Source: Rossellomorea aquimaris
GTDB lineage: Bacteria; Bacillota; Bacilli; Bacillales; Bacillaceae_B
Reading direction: 5' to 3'
Assembly (NCBI RefSeq): GCF_020171925.1
Contig: NZ_JAIVAR010000008.1
Location: 1-64,000, forward strand
DNA length: 64,000 nt
Shown here: positions 19,221 through 28,350 of the stretch, piece by piece
How the letters are laid out: every line of letters begins with the position of its first letter
Position numbering within the stretch: position 1 is the stretch's first letter
Notes under the pieces: generated by a model
Told to the model about the DNA's origin: nothing
The model's input: the letters and a program-made list of their open reading frames with translations, nothing else
Database searches by the model: none
Translations under genes and position numbers: made by a program

Positions 19221-19724
19221 ATGTTATATTCAAAGTCAAAGAACCAAGTGAAAGTGTCAGAACAGAGCGTATTGAAAACAAAGTCAGCAAAAAGAGTTGA
19301 TATAGTTAGCCTGAAAATGGTTAGGGAGAAGAGTTTTCTTTATCCTGAGAGAAGGGTTACTAGCCCGGCAGATGCGTATACTCTAACTAAAAGATTTTTT
19401 CTTGACTTGGATAGGGAACATTTTATTGTAATATGCTTAGATACCAAAAATCAGCCTACAGCAATTAACGTTTGTCATATTGGGAGTTTAAGTGCCAGCA
19501 TAGTTCATCCCAGAGAGGTACTAAAACCTGCAGTTCTTTCTAATTCAGCATCTATCATTGTAGCGCACAACCACCCAAGTACAGATCCAACACCAAGTAA
19601 AGAAGATATAGAGGTAACAAAGCGCTTAGCTGAATCAGGTAAGATCCTAGGAATTGAGTTGTTGGACCATATCGTAGTTGGAGACGAGAAGTTTGTGTCC
19701 CTAAAGGAAAAAGGTTATATTTAA
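19221..19724 (+). CDS. RadC/JAB-domain protein
   Basis: JAMM metalloprotease-fold protein of the RadC family, frequent on islands and phages; biochemical role unsettled. 167 residues from ATG 19221, chosen because GGAGGGG lies six bases upstream (an in-frame ATG at 19197 has none). The zinc motif is intact: VAHNHPSTDPTPSKED with His116, His118 and Asp129. The N-terminal helix-hairpin-helix part of full-length chromosomal RadC is absent, as in short island RadC proteins. A terminator follows 22 bp downstream. Confidence 0.88.
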   Translation: MLYSKSKNQVKVSEQSVLKTKSAKRVDIVSLKMVREKSFLYPERRVTSPADAYTLTKRFFLDLDREHFIVICLDTKNQPTAINVCHIGSLSASIVHPREVLKPAVLSNSASIIVAHNHPSTDPTPSKEDIEVTKRLAESGKILGIELLDHIVVGDEKFVSLKEKGYI

Positions 19725-19745
19725 TGAAATATTATGATTTACACA

Positions 19746-19782
19746 GGATCAATTATGTCTGATAATTGATCCTCTTTTTTTT
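19746..19782 (+). terminator. terminator after radC-like gene
   Basis: Stem GGATCAATTAT / ATAATTGATCC, 5-nt loop, then a run of T. Confidence 0.88.
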
Positions 19783-19856
19783 CCAAAAAAAATTACCTGA
19801 TTGCGCCTGGTAGGTTGGGTCGATTTATGGTAAATTTATAAATGAGGTGAAGCGTA

Positions 19857-21455
19857 GTGTTTTATGCAATAGACTTATTTTGTGGAGCCGGTGGTTTCAG
19901 CGAAGGAATCATGCAAGCGGGCTTTCATATAGTGTACTCTAGTGATAGAAGTGCACATGTCAAGGAAACTTATGAAAAAAGGCATAAACAATTGGGGTTA
20001 ATCCAAGGGATTAATACACATTTTGAACTTTCAGACATTAGAGATCTTAATGGAAATAAAATCCTTTCGGATATCAATAATCTTGAGATGTTTAAGGATA
20101 ATCGTTTAGAAGAAATAGATGTAATCTTTGGAGGCCCACCTTGCCAAGGTTTTAGCATTGCTGGCAAAAGGGATAAGGATGATCCTAGAAATACTCTATT
20201 CAGGGAGTATTTACGCATTATTAACGAAATAAAACCAAAATATGTTGTGATGGAGAACGTAGAGGGACTTTTAAGTATGGAGTTGAATACCGACTTCGAG
20301 AGTGTTAGTGGTAAAAAGTATCCAGACAACTCATTAGTAACTGAAGTATTGCACCAAGAGCTTGATGCCCTAAAATATAATGTAGACCCTATTAGAGTTT
20401 TGAATGCATCTGATTTCGGAGTACCACAAAGGAGAAACAGGGCTATCCTAATTGCCTCAAGAAAAGATGCAGTTAAAGCCCAGTACCCCGTACCGATCAC
20501 GAAGGAACCCAGTGAGAAAGTAACAGTTATGGAAGCGATAGGGGACCTGTTCTCCGGTCAGGAACTATCTGGATATGCAGCGGATTTACAAAATGGAAGG
20601 ACACCGCATTTTGATAACGGCATGCCCATCCCAAACTATTTCGGTGCTTATAATCAAGAGACTTCCTCACACACTGCTGCTGTACAGGAAAGGTTTTCTT
20701 TGTTCTCCCAAGGGGAGTCAACTAAGCATGTGATAAAAAAAATTACTTCTGAGGGATTAGACCTAAATGAATACCCTAACCTCTTCAGGGAGCTGATATT
20801 TAATTCGAATTCTTCACACAACCTTAGTGAATTAAAGCAGGCTATCCATGAGTTAAAGCCCGATCTTTATTCGGACTTAAGCGAAAAAGAGGGAAACAAA
20901 AAATACAAATCATTGTTAAAAAAGATTATTAAGTTCTGGGACACCGGGTTAGAGGACAAAAAGGTGAGAGTTGTACTAGCGAATACTGACATTTCTCCTG
21001 AAGAATTTGCCTTGCTTTATGATCAGTGCAAAAAAAGTTGGAATAAAAGTTACACCAAAGAGTATATCCATGACTTATTTATGAATAAACCAGAAAAAAT
21101 AACAGAATTCTTTTTGGATGCATTGTTGACAAGGAAAGATTCAAGGATAAGAATTAACGGTGCAGGCACTGCGCCAACCATGCTAACGCTACCTGATGAC
21201 TTTATACACCCTGTCTTAAATAGAATATTGACTGTGAGAGAAATGGCAAGAATTCAAGGTTTTGATGATAGTTTTGAATTTGTGGGGAAAAGGACTACAG
21301 GTGGAGACAAGAGGAAGGATGAAGTCCCGCAGTATACTCAAGTAGGAAATGCGGTACCACCTTTACTTGCTTATGCAATTGCAAGGGAAATCAAACAAGC
21401 ATTAATTGAAACGACTGAAGAAGAAAACACACGCGAAGAACAGCTTGCAACCTAA
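19857..21455 (+). CDS. DNA (cytosine-5-)-methyltransferase
   Basis: Modification enzyme of a type II restriction system. 532 residues. Motif I DLFCGAGGFSEG at 6-17, motif IV GGPPCQGFSIAGKRDKDDPR with catalytic Cys96, motif VI MENVEGLL, motif VIII GVPQRRNRAILIASR, and motif X QVGNAVPPLLAYAIAREI near the C-terminus. The stretch between VIII and IX is long (target recognition). GTG start with GAGGTGA six bases upstream. Convergent with the MvaI/BcnI-like nuclease gene; Vsr lies beyond that. Target sequence unknown; the neighbours make a CC(N)GG-type site plausible. Confidence 0.95.
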   Translation: MFYAIDLFCGAGGFSEGIMQAGFHIVYSSDRSAHVKETYEKRHKQLGLIQGINTHFELSDIRDLNGNKILSDINNLEMFKDNRLEEIDVIFGGPPCQGFSIAGKRDKDDPRNTLFREYLRIINEIKPKYVVMENVEGLLSMELNTDFESVSGKKYPDNSLVTEVLHQELDALKYNVDPIRVLNASDFGVPQRRNRAILIASRKDAVKAQYPVPITKEPSEKVTVMEAIGDLFSGQELSGYAADLQNGRTPHFDNGMPIPNYFGAYNQETSSHTAAVQERFSLFSQGESTKHVIKKITSEGLDLNEYPNLFRELIFNSNSSHNLSELKQAIHELKPDLYSDLSEKEGNKKYKSLLKKIIKFWDTGLEDKKVRVVLANTDISPEEFALLYDQCKKSWNKSYTKEYIHDLFMNKPEKITEFFLDALLTRKDSRIRINGAGTAPTMLTLPDDFIHPVLNRILTVREMARIQGFDDSFEFVGKRTTGGDKRKDEVPQYTQVGNAVPPLLAYAIAREIKQALIETTEEENTREEQLAT

Positions 21456-21477
21456 ACATACTGCTCACGATTTAAAA

Positions 21478-21510
21478 GAAGGATAACAATTGTTATCCTT
21501 CTTTTGTTTT
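21478..21510. terminator. bidirectional terminator between methyltransferase and nuclease
   Basis: Perfect 24-bp palindrome centred on AACAATTGTT (21478-21501) with a T-rich tail to the right, located between the two convergent genes. Confidence 0.85.
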
Positions 21511-21527
21511 TTGTGAGTACAGGATTA

Positions 21528-22790
21528 CTATTCAAAAACTAGTTGTGTTTGTTCTCCTAAGCTAGAGCTGTATCCTCCAGATATCTCTAACTGACCAGAA
21601 ATCCCTGCTTCACCTTCTAGATTGATTGTTTCAGTTTCTGCAAACAAGAGATGCCGGAACTTTGGTTTAATGCGGAAACAATGCCCCTTATCTTTATACC
21701 CGGTACCATCTTCTTTGACTCTGCCGCGCCAATCGTAAGTAATGATACCTTGGGATATCAACAGGAGGAATGAACTGAAAATCGGAGCCCGAGTATATAC
21801 TGCCTTGTTATAGTGGAAATAGACCTTTCCATCTATTTTGGTTTCCTCTGCTACAACCCAAACAGTTTCAGGGTGTTTGTTTAGTAACCGCTCCTTTATC
21901 TCGCTTAAATTCCAGGAGCAAGTAATGATTTTTTTCCCCGAAGAATCTTCGTAAAGTTGGTACAACAGATTATTCTCTTCATCTACTTCTAAGGATAATC
22001 CCTGATTATTTGTTTTATTAGAAACCGTCACGAAGAGATCCATAAAACCGGGGTATTTCTTTGAGGGATAACCATACTGCCGTATCATCTCATTTGAAGA
22101 GGGGATATAGCTATTCTTCCAATCAGGTACCATGGAAAACAAGGTATCACTTGTTCTCACTCCTGCTCTTTTTGATTTTAGTTCAATCTTGGATTTAAAG
22201 TCGGCAACTTTATCCGAATTAGGAAGGATGCCCAGAAGTTTCTCGAAAGTTTCCCCAACATCTTTGGCGGCTGATTTTGTGCGGTCAGGTGCCACACTTA
22301 TTTCGGGTTCTTTTGCGATACCAGATAATAATAAGATGAGTTCTGCCTTGATTGCATCTTCCTCTTCATGTCCAAAGAACTCACTTATAGAGTTTGGAGT
22401 GAATCCCTCATCAGTTAAGGGAATTACAACCATTCTACCTTCATGGACAGTAATATAAATCATATCACCGCTGCCAATGAATTTTTTTAGCCCATAAATC
22501 CACAAGCGTGGATCACCTTTTTTGGTTTTAGGTCGATAAAAGCTGGATTGGACAGGAATTACCTTATCCGTAATGACTATGGATTCTGCTAATACCTTTC
22601 CATCAGAACCTTGGATCATATTTCCGTAGTCCACAACTCCTGTTAGAACGGTACGAATGGGAGCGGAAGCATCGATGATAGCTTTATGAAGCATGGTATC
22701 CGTTAACCTAACAACTGCATACTCTTCTGGATGATACTTCACGATTTTTTCAAGCATGGCCATTTCTTTTTCAGTTGGAATAAACTGCAT
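21528..22790 (-). CDS. predicted type II restriction endonuclease, MvaI/BcnI-like
   Basis: 420 residues. Residues 195-225 (DFKSKIELKSKRAG then TLFSMVPDW) match the MutH-like catalytic core of MvaI/BcnI, where Glu-x-Lys binds metal. Later GIITYDWRGRV, a Gly-His pair and FRIKPKFRHLLF fit the C-terminal part of that family. MvaI and BcnI cut CCWGG and CCSGG as monomers. The N-terminal 180 residues are not recognised and may recognise DNA. AAGGAGG precedes the ATG. Placed tail-to-tail with the C5-methyltransferase. Family call rests on short motifs, so moderate certainty. Confidence 0.7.
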   Translation of the reverse strand: MQFIPTEKEMAMLEKIVKYHPEEYAVVRLTDTMLHKAIIDASAPIRTVLTGVVDYGNMIQGSDGKVLAESIVITDKVIPVQSSFYRPKTKKGDPRLWIYGLKKFIGSGDMIYITVHEGRMVVIPLTDEGFTPNSISEFFGHEEEDAIKAELILLLSGIAKEPEISVAPDRTKSAAKDVGETFEKLLGILPNSDKVADFKSKIELKSKRAGVRTSDTLFSMVPDWKNSYIPSSNEMIRQYGYPSKKYPGFMDLFVTVSNKTNNQGLSLEVDEENNLLYQLYEDSSGKKIITCSWNLSEIKERLLNKHPETVWVVAEETKIDGKVYFHYNKAVYTRAPIFSSFLLLISQGIITYDWRGRVKEDGTGYKDKGHCFRIKPKFRHLLFAETETINLEGEAGISGQLEISGGYSSSLGEQTQLVFE

Positions 22791-23041
22791 GAGTTTTCCT
22801 CCTTGTGGGTATTGGTTGGGTGTTTTTTGTGAAAGTCATGTGGGTAAAAAATATGTGATAATTAATTATTTTGATATATGATTATTATAATATCAGGGCT
22901 TATGTTTTATGTAAAGGAAAAAAGTTGAAAATAACAACTGATATTTGGTTGTGAAATTAAAAGTTTTGAACTTTTTATTAGTTGTCAGATATTTTTAGTG
23001 AGGCATTAGCAGATACATGGTCAAGCACCCATAAATAAACA

Positions 23042-23077
23042 AAAAGATGGGGCTTTTGAAATTCTGCCCCATCTTTT
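23042..23077 (-). terminator. terminator of vsr
   Basis: Stem AAAAGATGGGGC / GCCCCATCTTTT immediately after the vsr stop on the minus strand, followed by TTTTTG. The rest of 22791-23041 is AT-rich with the nuclease promoter region and nothing else recognised. Confidence 0.85.
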
Positions 23078-23082
23078 ATCTT

Positions 23083-23496
23083 CTATTTGCTTTTGGCCGC
23101 TTTAATGAAATTTTCGATTTTATTAATAGTACCAATAAAATCTTCAGTGATCTCATGTTCCCAAACCCTCAATATATGCCACCCTTTTTCAGAAAAATAT
23201 TCATTTACCTCCTGGTCTCTTTCTTTATTCCGGTCAAGCTTCTTCCTCCAGAATTCAGGGTTTGTTTTAGGATATCTGCCATGAAGATGGCAAAAGTGCC
23301 AGAAGCAAGAGTCAATAAAGATTACAACTTTATACTTCTTTATAGCTATGTCGGGTTTCCCTTTCAAGGTCTTTACATTTTTTCTGAATCTGTATCCCCT
23401 TTTCCACATTTCTTTGGATACTTTATCTTCAAGCTTTGATCTAGATTTAATGGATTTCATGATTCTCTTTCGTCCTTCAGGAGAAAAATTAGCCAT
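23083..23496 (-). CDS. vsr: very short patch repair endonuclease Vsr
   Basis: Nicks next to T:G mismatches produced when 5-methylcytosine deaminates, starting repair. 137 residues with SRSKLEDKVSKEMWKRGYRFRKN (split family N-terminus), GKPDIAIKKYKVVIFIDSCFWHFC containing catalytic Asp49 and zinc-ligand region, HGRYPKTNPEFW, NKERD and GWHILRVWEHEI. Start chosen at 23496 because AGAGGTGA lies upstream; the ORF extends ten codons further without one. Confirms that the neighbouring methyltransferase makes 5-methylcytosine. Confidence 0.95.
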   Translation of the reverse strand: MANFSPEGRKRIMKSIKSRSKLEDKVSKEMWKRGYRFRKNVKTLKGKPDIAIKKYKVVIFIDSCFWHFCHLHGRYPKTNPEFWRKKLDRNKERDQEVNEYFSEKGWHILRVWEHEITEDFIGTINKIENFIKAAKSK

Positions 23497-23656
23497 TATA
23501 TTCACCTCTGCATAACAAATACCCATAGTCAGAAAATATTACACTAAAATTAGGGTGTGCATGCTATGTAACCAAACTATCTTCCGCATGAAAAATGGAT
23601 TTATAGTATATTTATGGTAGGTATTTATTTTATTGTAAGTATTGGGGTGTGTTGTA

Positions 23657-25678
23657 ATGGCGCAAAAATTACACTTTAAGGCTTCTACCAATGTAAAGAG
23701 CTTGGTAGGAAAAGATCTTGTGACAGATGAAGTAGCGGCAGTTTTTGAGTTGGTTAAAAACTCATATGACGCTGATGCTACCGAAGTTGAAATTGACTTT
23801 TATAATATTCTTGAAGGCTCAGGGAAAATTATCATTTCAGATAATGGGACAGGAATGAGTCTCCAAGAAATTGAAGAAAAATGGATGGTTATAGGAACTG
23901 ATAGTAAAAAAGATAAAGGCAGCTCGGACATCTTTAACCGGCCGCTAAATGGAGATAAAGGAATTGGACGTTTTTCTGTTGACAGATTGGGATCTTTCCT
24001 GAATTTATATTCTGTAAAAAGAGGAACTAAGAAAAAAGTGGAAATGGAATTTGATTGGAAACTTTTTGATGATGATTTTAAAAACTTAGAAGACATTCCG
24101 TTTTCATACAGTCAGTCCGCTACTCAAGAAAAAGATGGTGTAACTTTAGAGATTAGCGAACTTCGAGATAAATGGAGTTTCAAAAAGATTGAATCCTTAA
24201 AGAAGAACTTAAAACATTTCAAATCTCCTTTTCCCGTTAATGATAACTTTAAAATTATTTTGAATGCACCTGAATTCGGGATTAATAAAATAGAGATTGA
24301 ACCTTATGATTTTTCTGATTTGTCCCCGCTATGGATAAAAACAGAGATTAGCAAGGATGATACCACTAAAATTAACTACACTGTAACAAGGGATGGAATC
24401 GAATACCATGAAGAGTATGAAAATACTTATGGATTTGGTCCAATCTATAGTGAAGTTTACTTTTTTGATAGAGGATCAAAAATTAGCTTTCAGAAAAAGA
24501 TGGATATGAGGGTCAGAGAATTTGGCAATGTACGCCTATATAGGGATGATTTTAGAATTCATCCCTATGGAGAGCATAATAATGATTGGTTAGAGTTAGA
24601 TAGAAGAAAAGCTCAAGGTAGTTCTCGGTTCTTTGGAACAAGGGATTTAATAGGCTTTGTTCAAATAAGTAAGGCGTTTAATCCGAAAATTGAAGTCTTA
24701 ACAAATCGTCAGGGTTTAAAAGAAAATGATTATTTCTTTGAACTAAAGGATTTCTTAAAGGACTATGCTCTTAAGCCGCTTGAAAAGTATTTCTTCAAAA
24801 AAGGAAACAATGAAAGTTTCAAGAAGGCCAAAGAAAATGTTAATACCGCGGTTCTGGAGCTAAATAAAGTTGCCAAAAATGTGCAAAAAACAGACCCTGA
24901 TACTGCTAAGATGCTAAGACAAATTTCAGGTCTGGTGAAAAAGAGTCAATCTGATCAATTAGAATTTGTCAAAAATCAAGAAGAGTTATTAAAGGTTTAT
25001 CAACGAGCAGCAGGAAGAGAGATTCTACTCCATAAAATAATTCATGAAGGATTAATCAGAATTGAGAGAGTCAAAACGGTAGCCTCTTCGGTCCGTCGGA
25101 AAATCCGAAAAGAAAGAGAAAGCTCAACAGACTTGCTTAGTTCAATAAATGAGAATTTAAACAAGATTAATCTCCTTGCTGATGATGCCAAAGAATATTT
25201 AAAAACGGCACGAGATCACATAATCAGGAAGCGAGAAGCTGAGAAAATTAATGTACCGGATTTCACAGAAAATTATTTATTTAACTTTCAAGACCAATTT
25301 AACTCGCATGATATCTCAGTAACGATGGATATTGAAGGAAATATTTTTTACAAAATTGATAAGGAAGATTTGAAGACAATATTCAATAACTTCATAAGCA
25401 ACTCAATTAAGTCCCTTAAACAAGTTGATAGAAAAAGAGAGCTACACATAAAAATCTTCCAAACCAAAAAGTTCTTGATTTTATTGTTTAAAGATAATGG
25501 AATTGGCATCCCGAAACACCTTCGAGATAGGATTTTCGATCCTTTCTTTTCAACCACTGAAGGGTTTGGTATAGGATTGTCCATTGTTGATGAGATTGTT
25601 GGTGAATACAGCGGAGAATTAAATTTAGGAATGAACACTGAAGTAGGCGTTGAATTTCAAGTGAAGCTAAGAAAGTAG
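23657..25678 (+). CDS. dual GHKL ATPase / histidine kinase-like protein
   Basis: 673 residues with two Bergerat-fold ATPase domains. The N-terminal one is of the Hsp90/MutL/MORC type: ELVKNSYDAD (Asn35), DNGTGM at 62-67 and GDKGIGRFS at 99-107. The C-terminal one is histidine-kinase-like: FNNFISNSIKSL (N box), DNGIGIP at 613-619, FDPFFSTT and GFGIGLSIV. Between them a coiled-coil region (about 395-540) contains LLHKIIHEGLIRIERV, a plausible dimerisation helix with candidate phospho-acceptors His459 or His463. No membrane helix, so it is a cytoplasmic sensor. ATG 23657 preceded by GGGGTG. Eight bp separate it from the receiver gene; a caspase-like gene follows. Confidence 0.87.
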   Translation: MAQKLHFKASTNVKSLVGKDLVTDEVAAVFELVKNSYDADATEVEIDFYNILEGSGKIIISDNGTGMSLQEIEEKWMVIGTDSKKDKGSSDIFNRPLNGDKGIGRFSVDRLGSFLNLYSVKRGTKKKVEMEFDWKLFDDDFKNLEDIPFSYSQSATQEKDGVTLEISELRDKWSFKKIESLKKNLKHFKSPFPVNDNFKIILNAPEFGINKIEIEPYDFSDLSPLWIKTEISKDDTTKINYTVTRDGIEYHEEYENTYGFGPIYSEVYFFDRGSKISFQKKMDMRVREFGNVRLYRDDFRIHPYGEHNNDWLELDRRKAQGSSRFFGTRDLIGFVQISKAFNPKIEVLTNRQGLKENDYFFELKDFLKDYALKPLEKYFFKKGNNESFKKAKENVNTAVLELNKVAKNVQKTDPDTAKMLRQISGLVKKSQSDQLEFVKNQEELLKVYQRAAGREILLHKIIHEGLIRIERVKTVASSVRRKIRKERESSTDLLSSINENLNKINLLADDAKEYLKTARDHIIRKREAEKINVPDFTENYLFNFQDQFNSHDISVTMDIEGNIFYKIDKEDLKTIFNNFISNSIKSLKQVDRKRELHIKIFQTKKFLILLFKDNGIGIPKHLRDRIFDPFFSTTEGFGIGLSIVDEIVGEYSGELNLGMNTEVGVEFQVKLRK

Positions 25679-25686
25679 GAATAAGC

Positions 25687-26355
25687 ATGTTAGAAAGAAG
25701 ACTTTTAATAGTTGATGATTACGTAAATACCGCAGAAGAAACGATTCCGGAATATGAAGGTATTTTTGAAGACTTACAGGAAAATCAAAACTTAAACTAC
25801 AAAATCACATTTTTATGGGAGCCGACAATTCAATCTGCAATAGAAAGATTAAGCAGAAAAGATGAAGTAATTGATGTTGTCTTAATTGACTATGATTTTA
25901 ATACCGGTGATCAGAATACAAAGGGAATTACGCTGGTAAAACAAATAAGGGAAACTATTAATAAGCGCTGTAAAATAATATTTTATACGATGCATGGTAT
26001 AAATCAAATAAGTAGAGGTGAACTTATAGAGCTAATTAACAATGATGTATTTAGATTTTTATCAAAGAGTGGTGAGACACTTCCTTTAAAGTATGAAAAA
26101 GTAGGAAACGAGTCAGACCAGCTAATAATAGAAGCGGTTATAGATGCAATCAGCAACTCAGATCCGATCAGTAACACTCTTGAAAAATATTTAGTGAAAT
26201 ATTCTCACATACTTGATGATTTACAGATAGATATTGATGGAAGTAAATATCCGTTAAACGATTTAATTAAGGCTATTAGGCTCTATCAGGAACCAGGTAA
26301 TCGGTTCGTAAATAACTTGCTGGAAATGTCAATATTAGAATATCTAGAATCATAA
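25687..26355 (+). CDS. response-regulator receiver protein of the kinase/caspase-like system
   Basis: 222 residues. Receiver-fold landmarks are all present: acidic pair Asp10-Asp11 (LLIVDDYV), phospho-acceptor Asp68 (VVLIDYDF), Thr101 (IIFYTMHG) and Lys127 (RFLSKSG). About 80 further residues form a helical C-terminal part without a DNA-binding motif, so the output is probably protein-protein. ATG 25687; 8 bp after the kinase and 14 bp before the CHAT-like gene, so one operon. Expected to receive phosphate from the kinase-like partner and control the next protein. Confidence 0.83.
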   Translation: MLERRLLIVDDYVNTAEETIPEYEGIFEDLQENQNLNYKITFLWEPTIQSAIERLSRKDEVIDVVLIDYDFNTGDQNTKGITLVKQIRETINKRCKIIFYTMHGINQISRGELIELINNDVFRFLSKSGETLPLKYEKVGNESDQLIIEAVIDAISNSDPISNTLEKYLVKYSHILDDLQIDIDGSKYPLNDLIKAIRLYQEPGNRFVNNLLEMSILEYLES

Positions 26356-26369
26356 AAAGAGGTTTTAAA

Positions 26370-27350
26370 ATGAACATAATTCACTATTCTCCCAAAAGTA
26401 AAGGTATAAGGTTTTTTAGATCGGCAACAAGCTACCTAAAAAGACAATTTTCCGATCAAACAGATATGATCATAGATCATTGGGATGACAAGGATTTTTT
26501 AAGTACTTTAGAAACTAGGCAAAGCAATTTAGATTTAGTTTTTATATTTGCACATGGCTGGGAAGACGCAATATTAAAAAGCAGAAGAGGAGAATTCAAA
26601 AGATCTATAGAGTTAAGGCATGCAAAATATTTTAACAGTAAATTTGTTTTAGCAAATTCCTGTTATACAGCTAAAGTATGGGGACCTGAACTTATCGCTA
26701 ATGGTACTTTGGCTTATATAGGGTTTGATGATTCTATTGAACCCATTTTCCGCTTTGACCATTTTGAGGGTAGGAACCTTAATGAAGCATTATCCATAAT
26801 TTTTAAGCATGTTTACAATAAGGTGCTAATTGACTGTATTGAAATATTTGTAAAGGATTGTAGGACTGCTCAAGAGTTTACGGAATTTTTAGATTTGAAA
26901 TTCCGATTAGAAATAAAGGAAATCTCGAAACTAAACATGGTGGAATTAAGAAAAGTATTTGCTATTCCTGTAAAAGAAGAGAACTTTCCCCGGTTAATTA
27001 AAGCTATTAAACTCGCGTTTATAAGTAAATTAGATTTTCTAAATGAAAGAATTGTATTATTGGGAGAAGAAAATTATATTCCTTGGTTTTTCCTTAAAAA
27101 CATGGACGAAGCCTCACTAAATAAAACGCTTAAAAAAATTGATGGTATAACGGAGAAAACCAATAATTATTATAAGTATTTTGTGAAATTATTGATTTAT
27201 GCACAGTTAAATGATCACAAGAATTATTTAATTAACTACGGACTATTTAATTCTGAACTTGAAAAAAGAAATGCAGAATCTGATACAATTCATTTGCCGT
27301 TTGAAATTTCCGATAATTTGGAGCAGACCCGTATTGAACTTTCCAGTTGA
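26370..27350 (+). CDS. CHAT/caspase-like protease
   Basis: 326 residues. The first 140 show a caspase-like His-Cys dyad layout: LVFIFAHGWEDAIL with His62, then FVLANSCYTAKVWGPELI with Cys98 and NGTLAYIGFDDSI after it, closely following the CHAT pattern (hydrophobic strand-HG, about 35 residues, strand-x-x-C-x-x-A, then the alternating Gly strand). The remaining 180 residues are helical, not recognised. RBS AAGAGG. Third gene of the kinase-receiver-protease operon. CHAT proteases are known effectors in bacterial immunity (for example with gasdermins or type III-E CRISPR); a role as effector here is inference. Confidence 0.72.
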   Translation: MNIIHYSPKSKGIRFFRSATSYLKRQFSDQTDMIIDHWDDKDFLSTLETRQSNLDLVFIFAHGWEDAILKSRRGEFKRSIELRHAKYFNSKFVLANSCYTAKVWGPELIANGTLAYIGFDDSIEPIFRFDHFEGRNLNEALSIIFKHVYNKVLIDCIEIFVKDCRTAQEFTEFLDLKFRLEIKEISKLNMVELRKVFAIPVKEENFPRLIKAIKLAFISKLDFLNERIVLLGEENYIPWFFLKNMDEASLNKTLKKIDGITEKTNNYYKYFVKLLIYAQLNDHKNYLINYGLFNSELEKRNAESDTIHLPFEISDNLEQTRIELSS

Positions 27351-27509
27351 TCTTTATATACATAACACGATAAAAGATTTGGTATAAGGATCATTAGTGA
27401 ACGGTTGATCAGGGATTTATCAATGTTTAAAAATTCGAGGTTTAACGAGAAGTGAAGAGTGTTTTAGGTAATTTTGTTAAATAGATACATTGGAAAGAGG
27501 GAATTAATA

Positions 27510-27986
27510 TTGGACTTTAACAGTGTTTTTTTATTCTTAAAAGAAAACTGGGAAATTATCAGCGGTTCAGTAATTTTGGGCTATATTATAGGGGTAGTTT
27601 CTTTTTCTAGGAATGTACTTACAATAAAGAAAATTATTGAAGAATTAAAAGATAAAAAAGAACAAAAGGAAAATAAACTAAAAGCTAAATTCTCTGCCTA
27701 TACGAAGAATGCTGGCCGGAAAATTGTCTTAAAGAATAAAGGTCATGAAGCTATACTTTTGAAGGTTAAGCTTAATGGTTTAGATGTATATGATTGTGAT
27801 GAACTTGATATTACTACGAATGATAAAATTAATGCAGAAAGCCCAGCTATAATTTCAATATTGAAAATGAGAAATGAATTTCAAAAAGATTTTGTGCTAG
27901 ATATTACATATCAAGATGCTCACACACAGAAACATAAAAAGAAAACTGGTAGTCCAGCTGCTAATAAAATAATTACTCCTGAATAA
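27510..27986 (+). CDS. single-pass membrane protein of unknown function (158 aa)
   Basis: TTG start at 27510 is supported by AGAGGGA seven bases upstream. One membrane helix near residues 16-34 (ISGSVILGYIIGVVSFS), then a Lys-rich linker (ELKDKKEQKENKLKAK) and a probable beta-rich cytoplasmic domain (GRKIVLKNKG, AILLKVKLNGLDV, DFVLDITYQD). Not a named family that I recognise. It lies 160 bp after the caspase-like gene, same strand, and could be a membrane partner or a separate gene. Confidence 0.65.
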   Translation: MDFNSVFLFLKENWEIISGSVILGYIIGVVSFSRNVLTIKKIIEELKDKKEQKENKLKAKFSAYTKNAGRKIVLKNKGHEAILLKVKLNGLDVYDCDELDITTNDKINAESPAIISILKMRNEFQKDFVLDITYQDAHTQKHKKKTGSPAANKIITPE

Positions 27987-28148
27987 ATGAAGATAAAGGC
28001 TTTTTCTTCTATAAGGATTAACCCTTTTAAATTTAGTCAAAAGGGATGTATCGTTCGCCTAGATAGAATAATGGGTTCTATAAAGGCGAAAGACGTTTTA
28101 ATTATCACCAGTAACGGAATTGCAATCGCAGAAGATATATCATTCTAA
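27987..28148 (+). CDS. possible small ORF (53 aa)
   Basis: ATG starts directly after the preceding stop codon and runs 53 codons (starts MKIKAFSSIRINPFKFSQK, ends AIAEDISF). No clear ribosome binding site, although coupling to the upstream stop is possible. Not recognised. The rest of the gap to 28350 is AT-rich with nothing else evident. Confidence 0.3.
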   Translation: MKIKAFSSIRINPFKFSQKGCIVRLDRIMGSIKAKDVLIITSNGIAIAEDISF

Positions 28149-28350
28149 TTTATCACTGCATATGCACGAATGAATGGTAAAGTAGTTTTTCCTTTATTTA
28201 ATAACAAAAAATTCTGTTTGATCAATAGGAATTTTGAATTTAGTTAAGATATGCAATGTATTTTTCAAAGTAAAACCGCCTGCTGTAGACAAAAAAACAA
28301 ATGGAGAGTCCTATTACTTTTGTTAAAATTCAGAAAAGGGAGTGAATCTT

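Noticed and set aside
19970..20500. 176-aa minus-strand ORF
   Set aside because: Antisense to the cytosine methyltransferase conserved motifs.
25687..26355. Ordinary two-component transcription factor
   Set aside because: The receiver is not followed by a DNA-binding domain, and the next gene is CHAT-like.
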